The notes below the pieces were generated by a model. It did not search any database and was not told where the DNA came from. It saw only the letters and a list, made by a program, of their open reading frames with translations. A stretch of DNA of 8,183 nucleotides from Pseudofrankia asymbiotica (lineage in GTDB: Bacteria > Actinomycetota > Actinomycetes > Frankiales > Frankiaceae): contig NZ_MOMC01000024.1 of assembly GCF_001983105.1 (NCBI RefSeq), forward strand, positions 100,999 through 109,181. Reading direction: 5' to 3'. Shown one piece after another: positions 1 through 6,163 of this stretch. The translations under genes were made by a program, and so were the position numbers. How positions within the stretch are numbered: position 1 is the stretch's first letter; the number at the start of each line of letters is the position of its first letter.

Positions 1-705
1 GTCCGCCGTGGCCACGAGGTCCGCCACCACGACGGTCCGGGTGAGGTGGCGCATCTCGGCAAGCGTGCCCGCCTCGACCGCCCGCCCGTCGCGGATGATC
101 GTGACCCGTTCGCACAGCGCCTCGACCTCGTCGAGGAGATGGCTGGACAGCAAGACCGTGCGCCCGCCCCGACGCCGCTCCTCACGGATGTACCGGCGGA
201 ACTGGTCCTCCATCAGCGGGTCGAGACCGCTCGTCGGCTCGTCGAGCAGCAGCAGCTCGACGTCGGACGCGAACGCGGCGACGAGCGCGACCTTCTGCCG
301 GTTGCCCTTCGAGTAGGACCGGCCCTTCTTGCGCGGGTCCAGGTCGAACCGCTCCAGCAGCTCGGCCCGCCGCCGCCGGTCCAGGCCGCCGCGCAGCCGG
401 CCAAGCAGGTCGATCGCCTCGCCGCCGGACAGGTTCGGCCAGAGCGTCACGTCGCCGGGCACGTACGCGAGCCGGCGGTGCAGCTCCGTCGCGTCCCGCC
501 AGGCGTCCTCGCCCAGCACGGTCGCCCTGCCGGCGTCGGCCCGCATCAGCCCGAGCAGGATGCGCAGCGTCGTGCTCTTGCCGGCGCCGTTGGGCCCCAG
601 GAAGCCGTGGACCTCTCCGGTGCGGACGGCCAGGTCCAGGCCGTCGAGCGCCCGGGTGGCCCCGAAGCTCTTGACCAGCCCCTCCGCGCGGATCGCCTCA
701 CTCAT
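1..705 (-). CDS. ABC transporter ATP-binding protein, drug-exporter (ABC-2/DrrA-like) type, 3' end cut off
   Basis: This is the ATPase subunit of an ABC exporter, which hydrolyses ATP on the cytoplasmic face to drive a membrane permease encoded separately. The 235 visible residues cover nearly the whole nucleotide-binding domain: Walker [10 protein letters not shown] (37-45), a variant signature YSKGNRQK (131-138), Walker [13 protein letters not shown] (152-161 region) and the switch histidine in LLSSHLLDE (H189). The usual Q-loop glutamine lies in a YVPGD context (80-84), as seen in a subgroup of antibiotic exporters. The family is normally about 300 residues, so the C-terminal part and stop lie beyond the left edge. 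The ATG (705-703) overlaps the stop of the tetR gene (ATGA) and has an AAGGA ribosome site at 718-714 with an 8-nt spacer, so the two genes are co-transcribed and probably translationally coupled. A permease is expected next. The substrate cannot be read from the sequence; a toxic compound or antibiotic is inferred from the TetR partner. Confidence 0.93.
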   Translation of the reverse strand, partial: MSEAIRAEGLVKSFGATRALDGLDLAVRTGEVHGFLGPNGAGKSTTLRILLGLMRADAGRATVLGEDAWRDATELHRRLAYVPGDVTLWPNLSGGEAIDLLGRLRGGLDRRRRAELLERFDLDPRKKGRSYSKGNRQKVALVAAFASDVELLLLDEPTSGLDPLMEDQFRRYIREERRRGGRTVLLSSHLLDEVEALCERVTIIRDGRAVEAGTLAEMRHLTRTVVVADLVATAD

Positions 706-1403
706 GTTCGTGGTCCTTCGCCATCGCGCCCACCGCCGACGTGGGGTGCCGCCGCCGAGGACGCGGACGAGAGCGGCTGGCGTGCCTGCAGTTGGTCATA
801 GGCGGCCCGCGCCTGAGCGGCCTGGTCCTCGGTGAGCAGCGGATGCGTGTAGATGTCGAGGACGGCCCTGCCGAGGCGGAGGTTCCCGCTGGCGTCGAGG
901 ATGTCGGCACCGAGCGCGCGCGAGACCTGGTCGTGCAGCATGAGCAGCCCGGTCTGCATGGCGACCAGCGCGGCGGCGAACGCCCGCGGATCGGCCGGCC
1001 TCGTCGGCAGCCGCCCGGCCTGGGCCCACTGCTCGGTGACGTCGACCATGCGGTCGAACAGCGCGGCGGCCGACGGTGAGCCGTCGACCAGCGACCGCGC
1101 CAGGTAGCGCTGCATCAGCAGCATCGACGGGTAGACGGCCGCCATGAACGTGGAGTCGGCCAGTCCCCCCGCGAGGATGGCCTCCTCCTTGACGGCCATC
1201 GCATGGTCTAGCGCGTGCGCGTCACACGCGTCGCGCAGCGCCTCCTTCGACCCGAAATGGTGGCGCACCAGACCCGAGGACACGCCGGCCGCCGCGGCGA
1301 CCCCCCGGATCGTCGTCGCTTCGAAGCCCTGTTCGGCGAACAGCCGCAGCGCCGCGTCCCGGATCCGCGCCTTGGCGGTCAGGTCCTCGTTCGCTCGCTC
1401 CAT
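702..1403 (-). CDS. TetR-family transcriptional regulator, likely repressor of the downstream ABC exporter
   Basis: This is a one-component DNA-binding repressor of about 233 residues, a typical TetR length. The N-terminal TetR_N domain is clear: an [20 protein letters not shown] helix, then the helix-turn-helix [20 protein letters not shown] and the usual [13 protein letters not shown]. The C-terminal half is helical and ligand-binding in this family, with no recognisable ligand class. The extreme C-terminus is low-complexity (Ser/Ala/Gly/Arg). I chose the ATG at 1403 because AGAAGG precedes it by 8 nt; a GTG nine bases upstream (1412) is in frame and also has a purine-rich stretch before it, so either start is possible. 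The stop overlaps the start of the ABC ATPase gene. Context suggests control of itself and the exporter, released by a small-molecule inducer; this is inference from known TetR/ABC pairs. Confidence 0.92.
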   Translation of the reverse strand: MERANEDLTAKARIRDAALRLFAEQGFEATTIRGVAAAAGVSSGLVRHHFGSKEALRDACDAHALDHAMAVKEEAILAGGLADSTFMAAVYPSMLLMQRYLARSLVDGSPSAAALFDRMVDVTEQWAQAGRLPTRPADPRAFAAALVAMQTGLLMLHDQVSRALGADILDASGNLRLGRAVLDIYTHPLLTEDQAAQARAAYDQLQARQPLSSASSAAAPHVGGGRDGEGPRT

Positions 1404-1433
1404 CCGCGTCACCTTCTTCTCTTCCCGACGTCG

Positions 1434-1439
1434 ACTATA
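1434..1439 (-). promoter_or_regulatory. Candidate -10 box of the tetR/ABC operon
   Basis: On the minus strand TATAGT stands about 30 nt before the tetR start and is an unusually good -10 match for such GC-rich DNA. The matching -35 region (around 1457-1462) is poor and lies inside the palindrome at 1455-1470, so a bound repressor there would block the polymerase. Confidence 0.45.
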
Positions 1440-1454
1440 CGGAGAAGCAGTCAG

Positions 1455-1470
1455 CTACACACTCGTGTAG
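1455..1470. promoter_or_regulatory. Candidate TetR operator, CTACAC-N4-GTGTAG
   Basis: The sequence CTACACACTCGTGTAG has perfect 6-bp arms around a 4-bp centre, a size and shape usual for TetR-family operators. It lies about 50 bp upstream of tetR and overlaps the -35 region of the candidate promoter, which fits autorepression. It is about 100 bp from the candidate start of the divergent hydrolase gene, so control of that gene is less likely. Confidence 0.6.
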
Positions 1471-1568
1471 TCCTTCCCGAAGCGCGATGACCTATGCCCT
1501 CTTGCGCGGGGCGCCTCGAAGCTGTCCGGTCCGCGGAGACAGTTCGGGCGGATACGCGGGGATCGCGT

Positions 1569-1574
1569 TAGCGT
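1569..1574 (+). promoter_or_regulatory. Candidate -10 box, possibly giving a leaderless hydrolase mRNA
   Basis: TAGCGT fits the TANNNT form common in actinomycetes and ends 6 nt before the GTG at 1581. No good ribosome site precedes that GTG. A transcript starting about 7 nt after the box would begin at the start codon itself, i.e. be leaderless. No convincing -35 is seen. Confidence 0.35.
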
Positions 1575-1580
1575 GCCGGA

Positions 1581-2249
1581 GTGGCTGATTCAGCGCCGAT
1601 CGTCCTGATACATGGCTTCGCGTCCTCGAGCGAGCACGGCTGGCGCCCGGCCGGCTGGATCGACCTGCTGCGGGAGACCGGGCGGGAGGTCATCGCCGTC
1701 GACCTGCCCGGGCACGGCACCGCCCCCCACTCGATCGACCCGGCGGACTACGCCGACGTCGCGGCGACCGTCGCCGAGGCGTTCGCCGACCGCGGTCCCG
1801 TCGACGCCGTCGGCTTCTCCGCCGGCGCTCGCCTGCTGCTCGAGTGCGCCGCGCGCGGGCTCGCCTCGTTCGAGCGGCTGGTGCTGATGGGCATCGGCCC
1901 GGCGGTTCTCGAGATCCGCGAGGCCGTCCCGTTCGCGATCGACAACGCCGACCCGGCGGACGTCCGGGCTCGACTCTTCCGCGGCCTCGCGCGCAGCGCG
2001 GGCAACGACCTCGGCGCACTGGCCGCGTTCGCTCGCCGTCCCGTGGAGCCACTCACTGCCGTGGAGCTGGCCGCCGTCACGTGTGAGGTGCTCGTCGTCA
2101 CCGGCGAGCGTGACGGCGCCGGCTCGCCCGAGGCCCTGGCCGCGATGCTGCCGAACGCCGCCGGCGTGACCATCGACGGCGCGGACCACTTCTCCCTGCA
2201 GTCCAACATGCGCGCCATGGACACCGTCCTGAACTTCCTCGGCGCCTGA
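1581..2249 (+). CDS. Alpha/beta hydrolase
   Basis: This is a small cytoplasmic alpha/beta-hydrolase-fold enzyme of 222 residues, without a signal peptide or membrane segment. Key elements are in the expected order: the HGF oxyanion-hole motif (11-13), DLPGHG (41-46), the nucleophile elbow GFSAG with Ser80, the acid in VVTGERDG (Asp178) and the catalytic histidine in GADHF (His203). It therefore looks catalytically competent. The fold covers esterases, C-C bond hydrolases and lactonases, and nothing here settles the substrate. At 222 residues it is short for the family because the cap region between strands 6 and 7 (about residues 110-165) is small. The GTG start is the only one that keeps the first beta strand (APIVLIHG) intact. 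The gene is divergent from tetR and 80 bp upstream of the kinase gene in the same direction, so the two may share a transcript. Confidence 0.88.
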   Translation: MADSAPIVLIHGFASSSEHGWRPAGWIDLLRETGREVIAVDLPGHGTAPHSIDPADYADVAATVAEAFADRGPVDAVGFSAGARLLLECAARGLASFERLVLMGIGPAVLEIREAVPFAIDNADPADVRARLFRGLARSAGNDLGALAAFARRPVEPLTAVELAAVTCEVLVVTGERDGAGSPEALAAMLPNAAGVTIDGADHFSLQSNMRAMDTVLNFLGA

Positions 2250-2253
2250 CACC

Positions 2254-2271
2254 CCGCCGCCATTCCGGCGG
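2254..2271 (+). terminator. Hairpin between hydrolase and kinase genes, possible weak terminator
   Basis: CCGCCG and CGGCGG pair in a perfect 6-bp stem with a 6-nt loop (CCATTC), 5 nt after the hydrolase stop. There is no T-run after it, so it would be at most a weak terminator or mRNA-end stabiliser. It competes with a second, longer stem described in the findings. Confidence 0.3.
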
Positions 2272-2312
2272 ACGGCATCCGCGACACTTGCCCGCGGGGT
2301 GACACAGGAGGC

Positions 2313-2320
2313 GAGGAGGG
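2313..2320 (+). promoter_or_regulatory. Ribosome binding site fixing the kinase start
   Basis: GAGGAGGG lies 9 nt before the GTG at 2330 and is the strongest ribosome site in this region. A GTG at 2320 is out of frame with the kinase, so this site supports 2330 as the start. Confidence 0.7.
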
Positions 2321-2329
2321 TGACGCCGC

Positions 2330-4021
2330 GTGAGACCGCTCCGTGCGGACGACCCCCGCGTCGTCGGCGGCTACCAGCTGCTCGGCGTCCTCGGCGGCGG
2401 GGGCATGGGTCGCGTCTACCTGGCCCGCGGCCACGGCGGCCGGACCGTGGCGGTCAAGGTGATCCGCCCCGAGTACGCCGACGACCCCTCGTTTCGCGTC
2501 CGGTTCCGGCGGGAGGTTGACGCGGCCCGACGGGTCGGCGGCCCCTGGACCGCCCCGCTTCTCGACGCCGACCCGGACGCCGAGCATCCCTACCTCGTCA
2601 CCGCGTACATTCCCGGGCCGTCGCTGACGCAGGCGGTGGCCGAGCATGGCCCGCTGCCGGCGCCGACCGTGCGCGCGCTCGGCGCCGGCCTCGCCGAGGC
2701 GCTGATCGCCATCCACGGCGCCGGCCTGGTCCACCGCGATCTCAAGCCGTCGAACGTGTTGCTGAGCCTGGACGGGCCGCGGGTCATCGACTTCGGGATC
2801 TCCCGGGCGGTCGACGCCTCGGTGCTCACCCGGACCGGCTCGCCGATCGGCTCGCCCGCGTTCATGTCGCCCGAGCAGGTGGGCGGCCTCGACGCCGGCC
2901 CAGCCAGCGACGTGTTCTCCCTGGGCTCCGTGCTGGTGTTCGCCGCGACCGGCACCGGTCCGTTCGACGGATCCATCGTCGCCGCGGTGCTGCACAGCGT
3001 GGTCACCCGGGAGCCGAACCTCGCCGCCATGCCCCCCGACCTGCGTGACCTCGCGCGCGCCTGCCTGAACAAGAACCCGGCCGCGCGGCCCACCCCACCC
3101 GCCGTGCTCGCCGCGCTCGCGCCAGGCGGCGGCGCGGCGGCGCTGGTCGCCGCGGGCTGGCTGCCGGCCGACCTCATCACCGGGCTGGGCCGGCAGGCCA
3201 TCGCCCTTCTCGACCTGGACGCGCCCGCCTGGTCGCACACCGGGCCGCCCACCGGCCAGGACCCAGGCAGCACACCGGGTTCCCGGAGCAGCCACGACCA
3301 TTCGTGGGGCTCCGGGACAGGCACGGCGTCGGCGCCGCGACCCCAGGCCGTGTCGATCCCCCCAGCCGCGACGGCACCGCCCGCCGGCGACTCGCGCCAG
3401 CGCCGGCTCATCGTGGCCGCGGCCGCCGGTTTCCTGAGCCTTGTGGTCGCCGCCCTGCTGGTCGTCCTGCTGGTGCTGCCCGGCTGGAGCGGTGACGAGG
3501 GACCCGAGGGCCTGGAGACCACCAGCCCCAGCGGTTCCCCGGACGTCTCCTCCGGCCCTGAGCGCAGCGTCTCGAACTCCCCTGACGGTTCCAGCCAGCC
3601 GAGCCAGACCGGCGCCCCGCGGTCCGGTGCGCTGCCCGCGAACTACGTCGGGACGTGGGAAGGACGGGTCACCTCCGGTGAGGGCGTCGTCTCCAACGTG
3701 GTGATCACGCTGCGGGCGGGCGAGAACGGACAGACCCTCGGCCACGCGGAGTCCACCCTGGTCCAGGCCCTTGGTATGGACGTGGAACCGCTCACCTGCA
3801 CGGGAGAACTGCGGTTCGACGGAATCGGCGGCCCCCGCGGCGACGAGGTGATCGTCGTGGACATTCCCGGCTCTGGCGAGAATCCAGTCATAATGGGCAT
3901 ACATGCATGTACCCAGGGTGACGTCGTGCGCCTGCATCTGGAGACCGACGGCGGGCTGACCTACGCCTCCGATTCCTCCGCCGCCGGCCGGCCGACCGGC
4001 GTCCTGCGTCGCACGCCGTAG
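2330..4021 (+). CDS. Transmembrane serine/threonine protein kinase (Hanks/PknB-like) with extracytoplasmic C-terminal domain
   Basis: This 563-residue sensor-type kinase phosphorylates Ser/Thr on cytoplasmic targets. The kinase domain (about 15-263) is complete: glycine loop LGGGGMGRVY (21-30), ATP lysine K43 in AVKV, helix-C Glu62, catalytic loop HRDLKPSN (135-142, Asp137), DFG (154-156), an activation loop with candidate autophosphorylation residues T167 and T169, then GSPAFMSPEQ (174-183) and Asp194. A low-complexity Pro/Ser/Gly/Ala linker (about 300-357) follows, then one membrane helix (about 360-384), placing the C-terminus outside. The outer part begins with a Ser/Pro/Gly-rich stalk (390-435). 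A compact domain (about 436-563) starts NYVGTWEGRV, is rich in predicted beta strand and holds two cysteines (C490, C527) that could form a disulfide. PASTA repeats are absent. I recall similar GTWxG-type tails on other actinomycete kinases, but the ligand is unknown. The gene converges on the helix-turn-helix gene at 4026 with a 4-bp gap. Confidence 0.95.
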   Translation: MRPLRADDPRVVGGYQLLGVLGGGGMGRVYLARGHGGRTVAVKVIRPEYADDPSFRVRFRREVDAARRVGGPWTAPLLDADPDAEHPYLVTAYIPGPSLTQAVAEHGPLPAPTVRALGAGLAEALIAIHGAGLVHRDLKPSNVLLSLDGPRVIDFGISRAVDASVLTRTGSPIGSPAFMSPEQVGGLDAGPASDVFSLGSVLVFAATGTGPFDGSIVAAVLHSVVTREPNLAAMPPDLRDLARACLNKNPAARPTPPAVLAALAPGGGAAALVAAGWLPADLITGLGRQAIALLDLDAPAWSHTGPPTGQDPGSTPGSRSSHDHSWGSGTGTASAPRPQAVSIPPAATAPPAGDSRQRRLIVAAAAGFLSLVVAALLVVLLVLPGWSGDEGPEGLETTSPSGSPDVSSGPERSVSNSPDGSSQPSQTGAPRSGALPANYVGTWEGRVTSGEGVVSNVVITLRAGENGQTLGHAESTLVQALGMDVEPLTCTGELRFDGIGGPRGDEVIVVDIPGSGENPVIMGIHACTQGDVVRLHLETDGGLTYASDSSAAGRPTGVLRRTP

Positions 4022-4025
4022 TCGG

Positions 4026-4817
4026 TCAGCGGTCGCGGAGGCGGTAACGGCTCCAGGGCAGGGGGTCGCTGGGACCGCGCCTCGGCCCAGGCACGGCCGG
4101 CGGCGGCGCCGAGTCGGTGGCCGCCGCGGTCCGAGGCGTGGGGACGGCCGGATCGGCGCTGGTGACGCGCGCTCCACCAGCGGCGACGTCCCGAGAGGCG
4201 GAGGCTCCGGCCGCGGGCGCGATGCCGCCGGCGGCGGAAGGACGGCCGGTCTGGTAGCCGAGGGCGATCTCGGCGCGAGCCAGCCAGTCCAGGTCGAGAG
4301 CGGGGGTGACCCGCGCGAGCAGGGTGTTCAGGCGCTCGACGAGCGCGTCCGCCTCGGGGCCGCGGCGCTGGCGGCGGGCGGCCACCGCCCAGCGGCTGGC
4401 CGCGTCCTCCAGATCACTGAGCGGACTGGTGTCGTGCAGGCCGCGCCGGATCATGCCGGCGAGCTCACCGGAGAGCCGGCTGGAGCCGGACCGTTCGGCC
4501 AGGGCGACCAGATCGGACGCGACGGCCAGCGCCCGCCCCCAGGCGAACAGGCCGGCGTGCCGGCGGGGAAGCGCGGCCAGCTGGCTGACCCAGCTGGTCG
4601 TCACGCCGAGCGTGCGGGCCAGCTCGCCGAGGCCTCGGCGGGAGCCGTCCTCGGGGAGCAGCTGGTGGACCGTCATCGCCTGCAGGCCCGCCCGCTTGTC
4701 GGCGAGTTCGCGCAGGGCCCGCCACCGGACCACCGGCGGCGCCGCGGCCCACAGCCGCGTCATCGCGGTCAGCAGCTCGTCCACCTGCTGGTCGACCTGA
4801 TCATCGCGTTGGCTCAT
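4026..4817 (-). CDS. Hypothetical protein with a helix-turn-helix motif
   Basis: I do not recognise the family of this 263-residue protein. The N-terminal half is predicted helical. Residues 62-84 (GLGELARTLGVTTSWVSQLAAL) read as a helix-turn-helix of the sigma-region-4/Xre kind, with the recognition helix at TTSWVSQL. A second helical region spans about 95-187. The tail from about 190 is disordered, Ala/Pro/Gly-rich, and ends in a basic RYRLRDR. There is no signal peptide or membrane segment, so a cytoplasmic DNA-binding role is inferred. The ATG at 4817 has GAGGGG 11 nt upstream, slightly far. The gene starts only 25 bp from a 32-bp AT-rich palindrome, which would suit autoregulation. It is convergent with the kinase gene, so a regulatory partnership is possible but not shown. 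Confidence 0.75.
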   Translation of the reverse strand: MSQRDDQVDQQVDELLTAMTRLWAAAPPVVRWRALRELADKRAGLQAMTVHQLLPEDGSRRGLGELARTLGVTTSWVSQLAALPRRHAGLFAWGRALAVASDLVALAERSGSSRLSGELAGMIRRGLHDTSPLSDLEDAASRWAVAARRQRRGPEADALVERLNTLLARVTPALDLDWLARAEIALGYQTGRPSAAGGIAPAAGASASRDVAAGGARVTSADPAVPTPRTAAATDSAPPPAVPGPRRGPSDPLPWSRYRLRDR

Positions 4818-4842
4818 CCGCGAAGACGCCCCTCACCTCGTG

Positions 4843-4874
4843 TATTGGCACTTAACCTCCATTAAGTGACAATA
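4843..4874. promoter_or_regulatory. AT-rich 32-bp palindrome with promoter-like elements on both strands; candidate operator
   Basis: The left arm TATTGGCACTTAA (4843-4855) and the right arm TTAAGTGACAATA (4862-4874) are inverted repeats matching at 12 of 13 positions around CCTCCA. On the minus strand TTGTCA (4872-4867) is a 5/6 match to a -35 box, with a weak GCCAAT 17 nt on. On the plus strand TTGGCA (4845-4850) is followed after 17 nt by GACAAT (4868-4873), a better pair. The AT content stands out sharply from the GC-rich surroundings. A dimeric regulator binding here would control the helix-turn-helix gene at 4817 and perhaps a rightward transcript. Confidence 0.6.
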
Positions 4875-4924
4875 AACGCTTACGCGCCGCTACTGGATAG
4901 CTACGCGGGGGGTGGGCCTTGGTT

Positions 4925-4963
4925 GATCTAGCAACTCCCGGCGATCTCCAGCACTTCCCTGGC
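4925..4963. repeat. Imperfect tandem repeat, two copies of about 20 bp
   Basis: GATCTAGCAACTCCCGGC (4925-4942) is followed directly by GATCTCCAGCACTTCCCTGGC (4943-4963). The copies align with a 2-base and a 1-base insertion and a few substitutions. The second copy runs into the palindrome at 4958-4973. This could be part of a dispersed intergenic repeat; a single window cannot show that. Confidence 0.35.
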
Positions 4964-4973
4964 AATTGCCAGG
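4958..4973. repeat. Perfect 16-bp palindrome without spacer
   Basis: CCTGGCAATTGCCAGG is a perfect uninterrupted palindrome. Lacking a loop, it is a poor terminator and more like a protein-binding site or a repeat-element end. It sits at the 3' end of the coding-like segment, 144 bp beyond the ROK stop. Confidence 0.5.
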
Positions 4974-5072
4974 TACGGGGTACGCCGTCCAGGAGAGTGC
5001 CTTGGCGCGGACGGCCGTAAGCGCCTGGCCATCCTGCGGCGCGGCGGCGAACTGGTCCGCTGGCAGGCCGTA

Positions 5073-5103
5073 GGTGAAGGCGTCATGGATCGCGGCCTTC
5101 ACC
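5073..5103 (-). terminator. Candidate terminator hairpin of the ROK kinase gene
   Basis: GGTGAAGGC (5073-5081) and GCCTTCACC (5095-5103) form a perfect 9-bp stem around a 13-nt loop, beginning 13 nt past the ROK stop on the minus strand. No U-tract follows, which is common for actinomycete terminators. The caveat is that it lies inside the coding-like segment at 4890-5102. Confidence 0.45.
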
Positions 5104-5116
5104 GCTGTGGCGAAGG

Positions 5117-6115
5117 TCAGCCGGCGCTGGGCAGGGTCGGGGACGGGTAGCCGGCGGGGGGCTCGGCGGCCCAGGCGGCGGCGCCGACGGCACCGGCGAA
5201 GCCGTCGATGGCGGTGACGACCCGCGGGTTCTCGACGAGAACGGTGTAGCGGGACATGATCTCGTCGATGTGCGGGCGGAAGGCCGGCAGGCCGGCCGAC
5301 ACCCCGCCACCGAACACGATGACCTCGGGCGCCAGCGTGTTCGCGAGGCAGGCCAACGCGATGCCGAGGGCTCGCCCCGCGCGGGCGACCAGGCGCGCGC
5401 AGGCCGGCTCGACGGGGGCGAGCTTGACCACGTGCCCGGGCGTGACCAGCTCGGGCCGGCCCTCGACCGCCGCGGCGAGCGCCGGCGCGGAGCCGCTCCG
5501 GACGAGGTCGGCGCCCATCTCGGCCAGTGCCCGGCCGCCCGCGATGGTCTCCAGGCAGCCGATCGCGCCGCAGCCGCACTTGCGGCCGTCCTCGGGCTCG
5601 ATCGGCATGTGCCCGATCTCGCCGCCGCGGCGCTGGTAGCCGAGCCGCAGCTGGCCGTCGGAGGCGATCGCGCCGCCGATCCCGGTCCCGAGCGTCACGA
5701 AGATCGCGTCGGCCGCCGTGGCGGCGGCGCCGTGCCGCAGCTGGCCGTAGGCGAACGCCCGTGCGTCGTTGGCGAGGTTGACCGGCCGTCCGATGGCGTT
5801 CGCGAGCTCCGGGCCGATCGCCCGGGCCGGCCAGTCGCCCGGGATGTTCGGGACCACGAGCAGCTTGCCGGCGATCGGGTCCAGCGCGCCCGCCACCGCG
5901 ATGCCGATCGCGCTGGCCGCCGGGACCTGGTCGGCCAGGCCGGCGAGCGCGCGCAGCACATCGTCGACGCCGGTCCGCGGCGTGGGCACCTGGCCCTTGT
6001 CGATCACCGTGCCGTCGACCAGGGTCACCCACTTGATCGACGTGCCGCCGAGATCGAGGCCAAGAACCGGATCCGTGCCCACGCCGCCCGCGCGTGGTAC
6101 GCCGTCCTGAGTCAC
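5117..6115 (-). CDS. ROK-family sugar kinase (glucokinase-like)
   Basis: This cytoplasmic enzyme of 332 residues transfers phosphate from ATP to a hexose (glucose or an N-acylated amino sugar), feeding glycolysis or amino-sugar use. Seen in the sequence: phosphate loop LDLGGTSIK (20-28), the catalytic aspartate in LANDARA (Asp117), TLGTGIGG (141-148), the sugar-binding GGEIGHM (Glu166, His169), the ROK zinc motif CGCGAIGC (C180, C182, C187 with H169) and Glu189, and the adenosine-side FGGGVS (268-273). There is no N-terminal helix-turn-helix, so it is an enzyme and not a ROK repressor. The GTG at 6115 has GGAGA 8 nt upstream; a GTG at 6082 nearer the first strand is an alternative. No transporter or catabolic gene adjoins it, so the exact sugar is not settled; polyphosphate or ATP glucokinase, or GlcNAc/ManNAc kinase, remain possible. 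Confidence 0.92.
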   Translation of the reverse strand: MTQDGVPRAGGVGTDPVLGLDLGGTSIKWVTLVDGTVIDKGQVPTPRTGVDDVLRALAGLADQVPAASAIGIAVAGALDPIAGKLLVVPNIPGDWPARAIGPELANAIGRPVNLANDARAFAYGQLRHGAAATAADAIFVTLGTGIGGAIASDGQLRLGYQRRGGEIGHMPIEPEDGRKCGCGAIGCLETIAGGRALAEMGADLVRSGSAPALAAAVEGRPELVTPGHVVKLAPVEPACARLVARAGRALGIALACLANTLAPEVIVFGGGVSAGLPAFRPHIDEIMSRYTVLVENPRVVTAIDGFAGAVGAAAWAAEPPAGYPSPTLPSAG

Positions 6116-6141
6116 CGCGCCATTCTCCGTCTCTGCCAGCG

Positions 6142-6162
6142 AGGCCGAACCGTCTTCGGCCT
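6142..6162. promoter_or_regulatory. Inverted repeat AGGCCGAA-N5-TTCGGCCT in the ROK promoter/leader
   Basis: The 8-bp arms are perfect, separated by CCGTC, and lie 27 bp upstream of the ROK start. The expected transcription start (about 6157) falls inside the repeat, so a repressor operator is more likely than a leader hairpin. A terminator for something read rightward is less likely, as no plus-strand gene ends here. Confidence 0.45.
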
Positions 6163-6163
6163 A

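Larger units (their letters stand above)
4890..5102 (-). other. Coding-like segment of about 70 codons, small hypothetical gene or gene remnant
   Basis: Downstream of the ROK gene, on the same strand but in another frame, an open frame runs from a GTG at 5102 to a TAG at 4890. From 5102 to about 4975 its codons show the actinomycete coding pattern: by my hand count most third positions are G or C, more than first and second positions. The translation (for example IHDAFTYGLPADQFAAAPQDG) reads like real protein, but I recognise no family. No ribosome site precedes the GTG, and the pattern fades after about 4975. There, a one-base frame change gives YLAIAREVLEIAGSC followed by a stop at 4928, which also reads like a natural C-terminus. 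A frameshifted remnant is therefore as likely as a working small gene. Confidence 0.3.

Noticed and set aside
46..801. A 251-codon plus-strand open frame opposite the ABC ATPase gene
   Set aside because: The minus-strand reading gives Walker A, signature, Walker B and switch histidine in order; the plus reading is low-complexity.
1748..4177. An 809-codon open frame on the minus strand opposite the kinase and hydrolase genes
   Set aside because: It lies antisense to two genes with complete catalytic motifs. Its translation is Arg/Gly/Ala/Pro-rich with no domain, and such long shadow frames are expected in GC-rich coding DNA.
4961..5005. A 34-codon reading (MARRLRP to EIAGSC) as an independent small gene in the second minus-strand frame
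   Set aside because: No properly spaced ribosome site precedes its ATG, and its N-terminal half lies over the better coding frame of the neighbouring segment. A frameshift junction explains it better.
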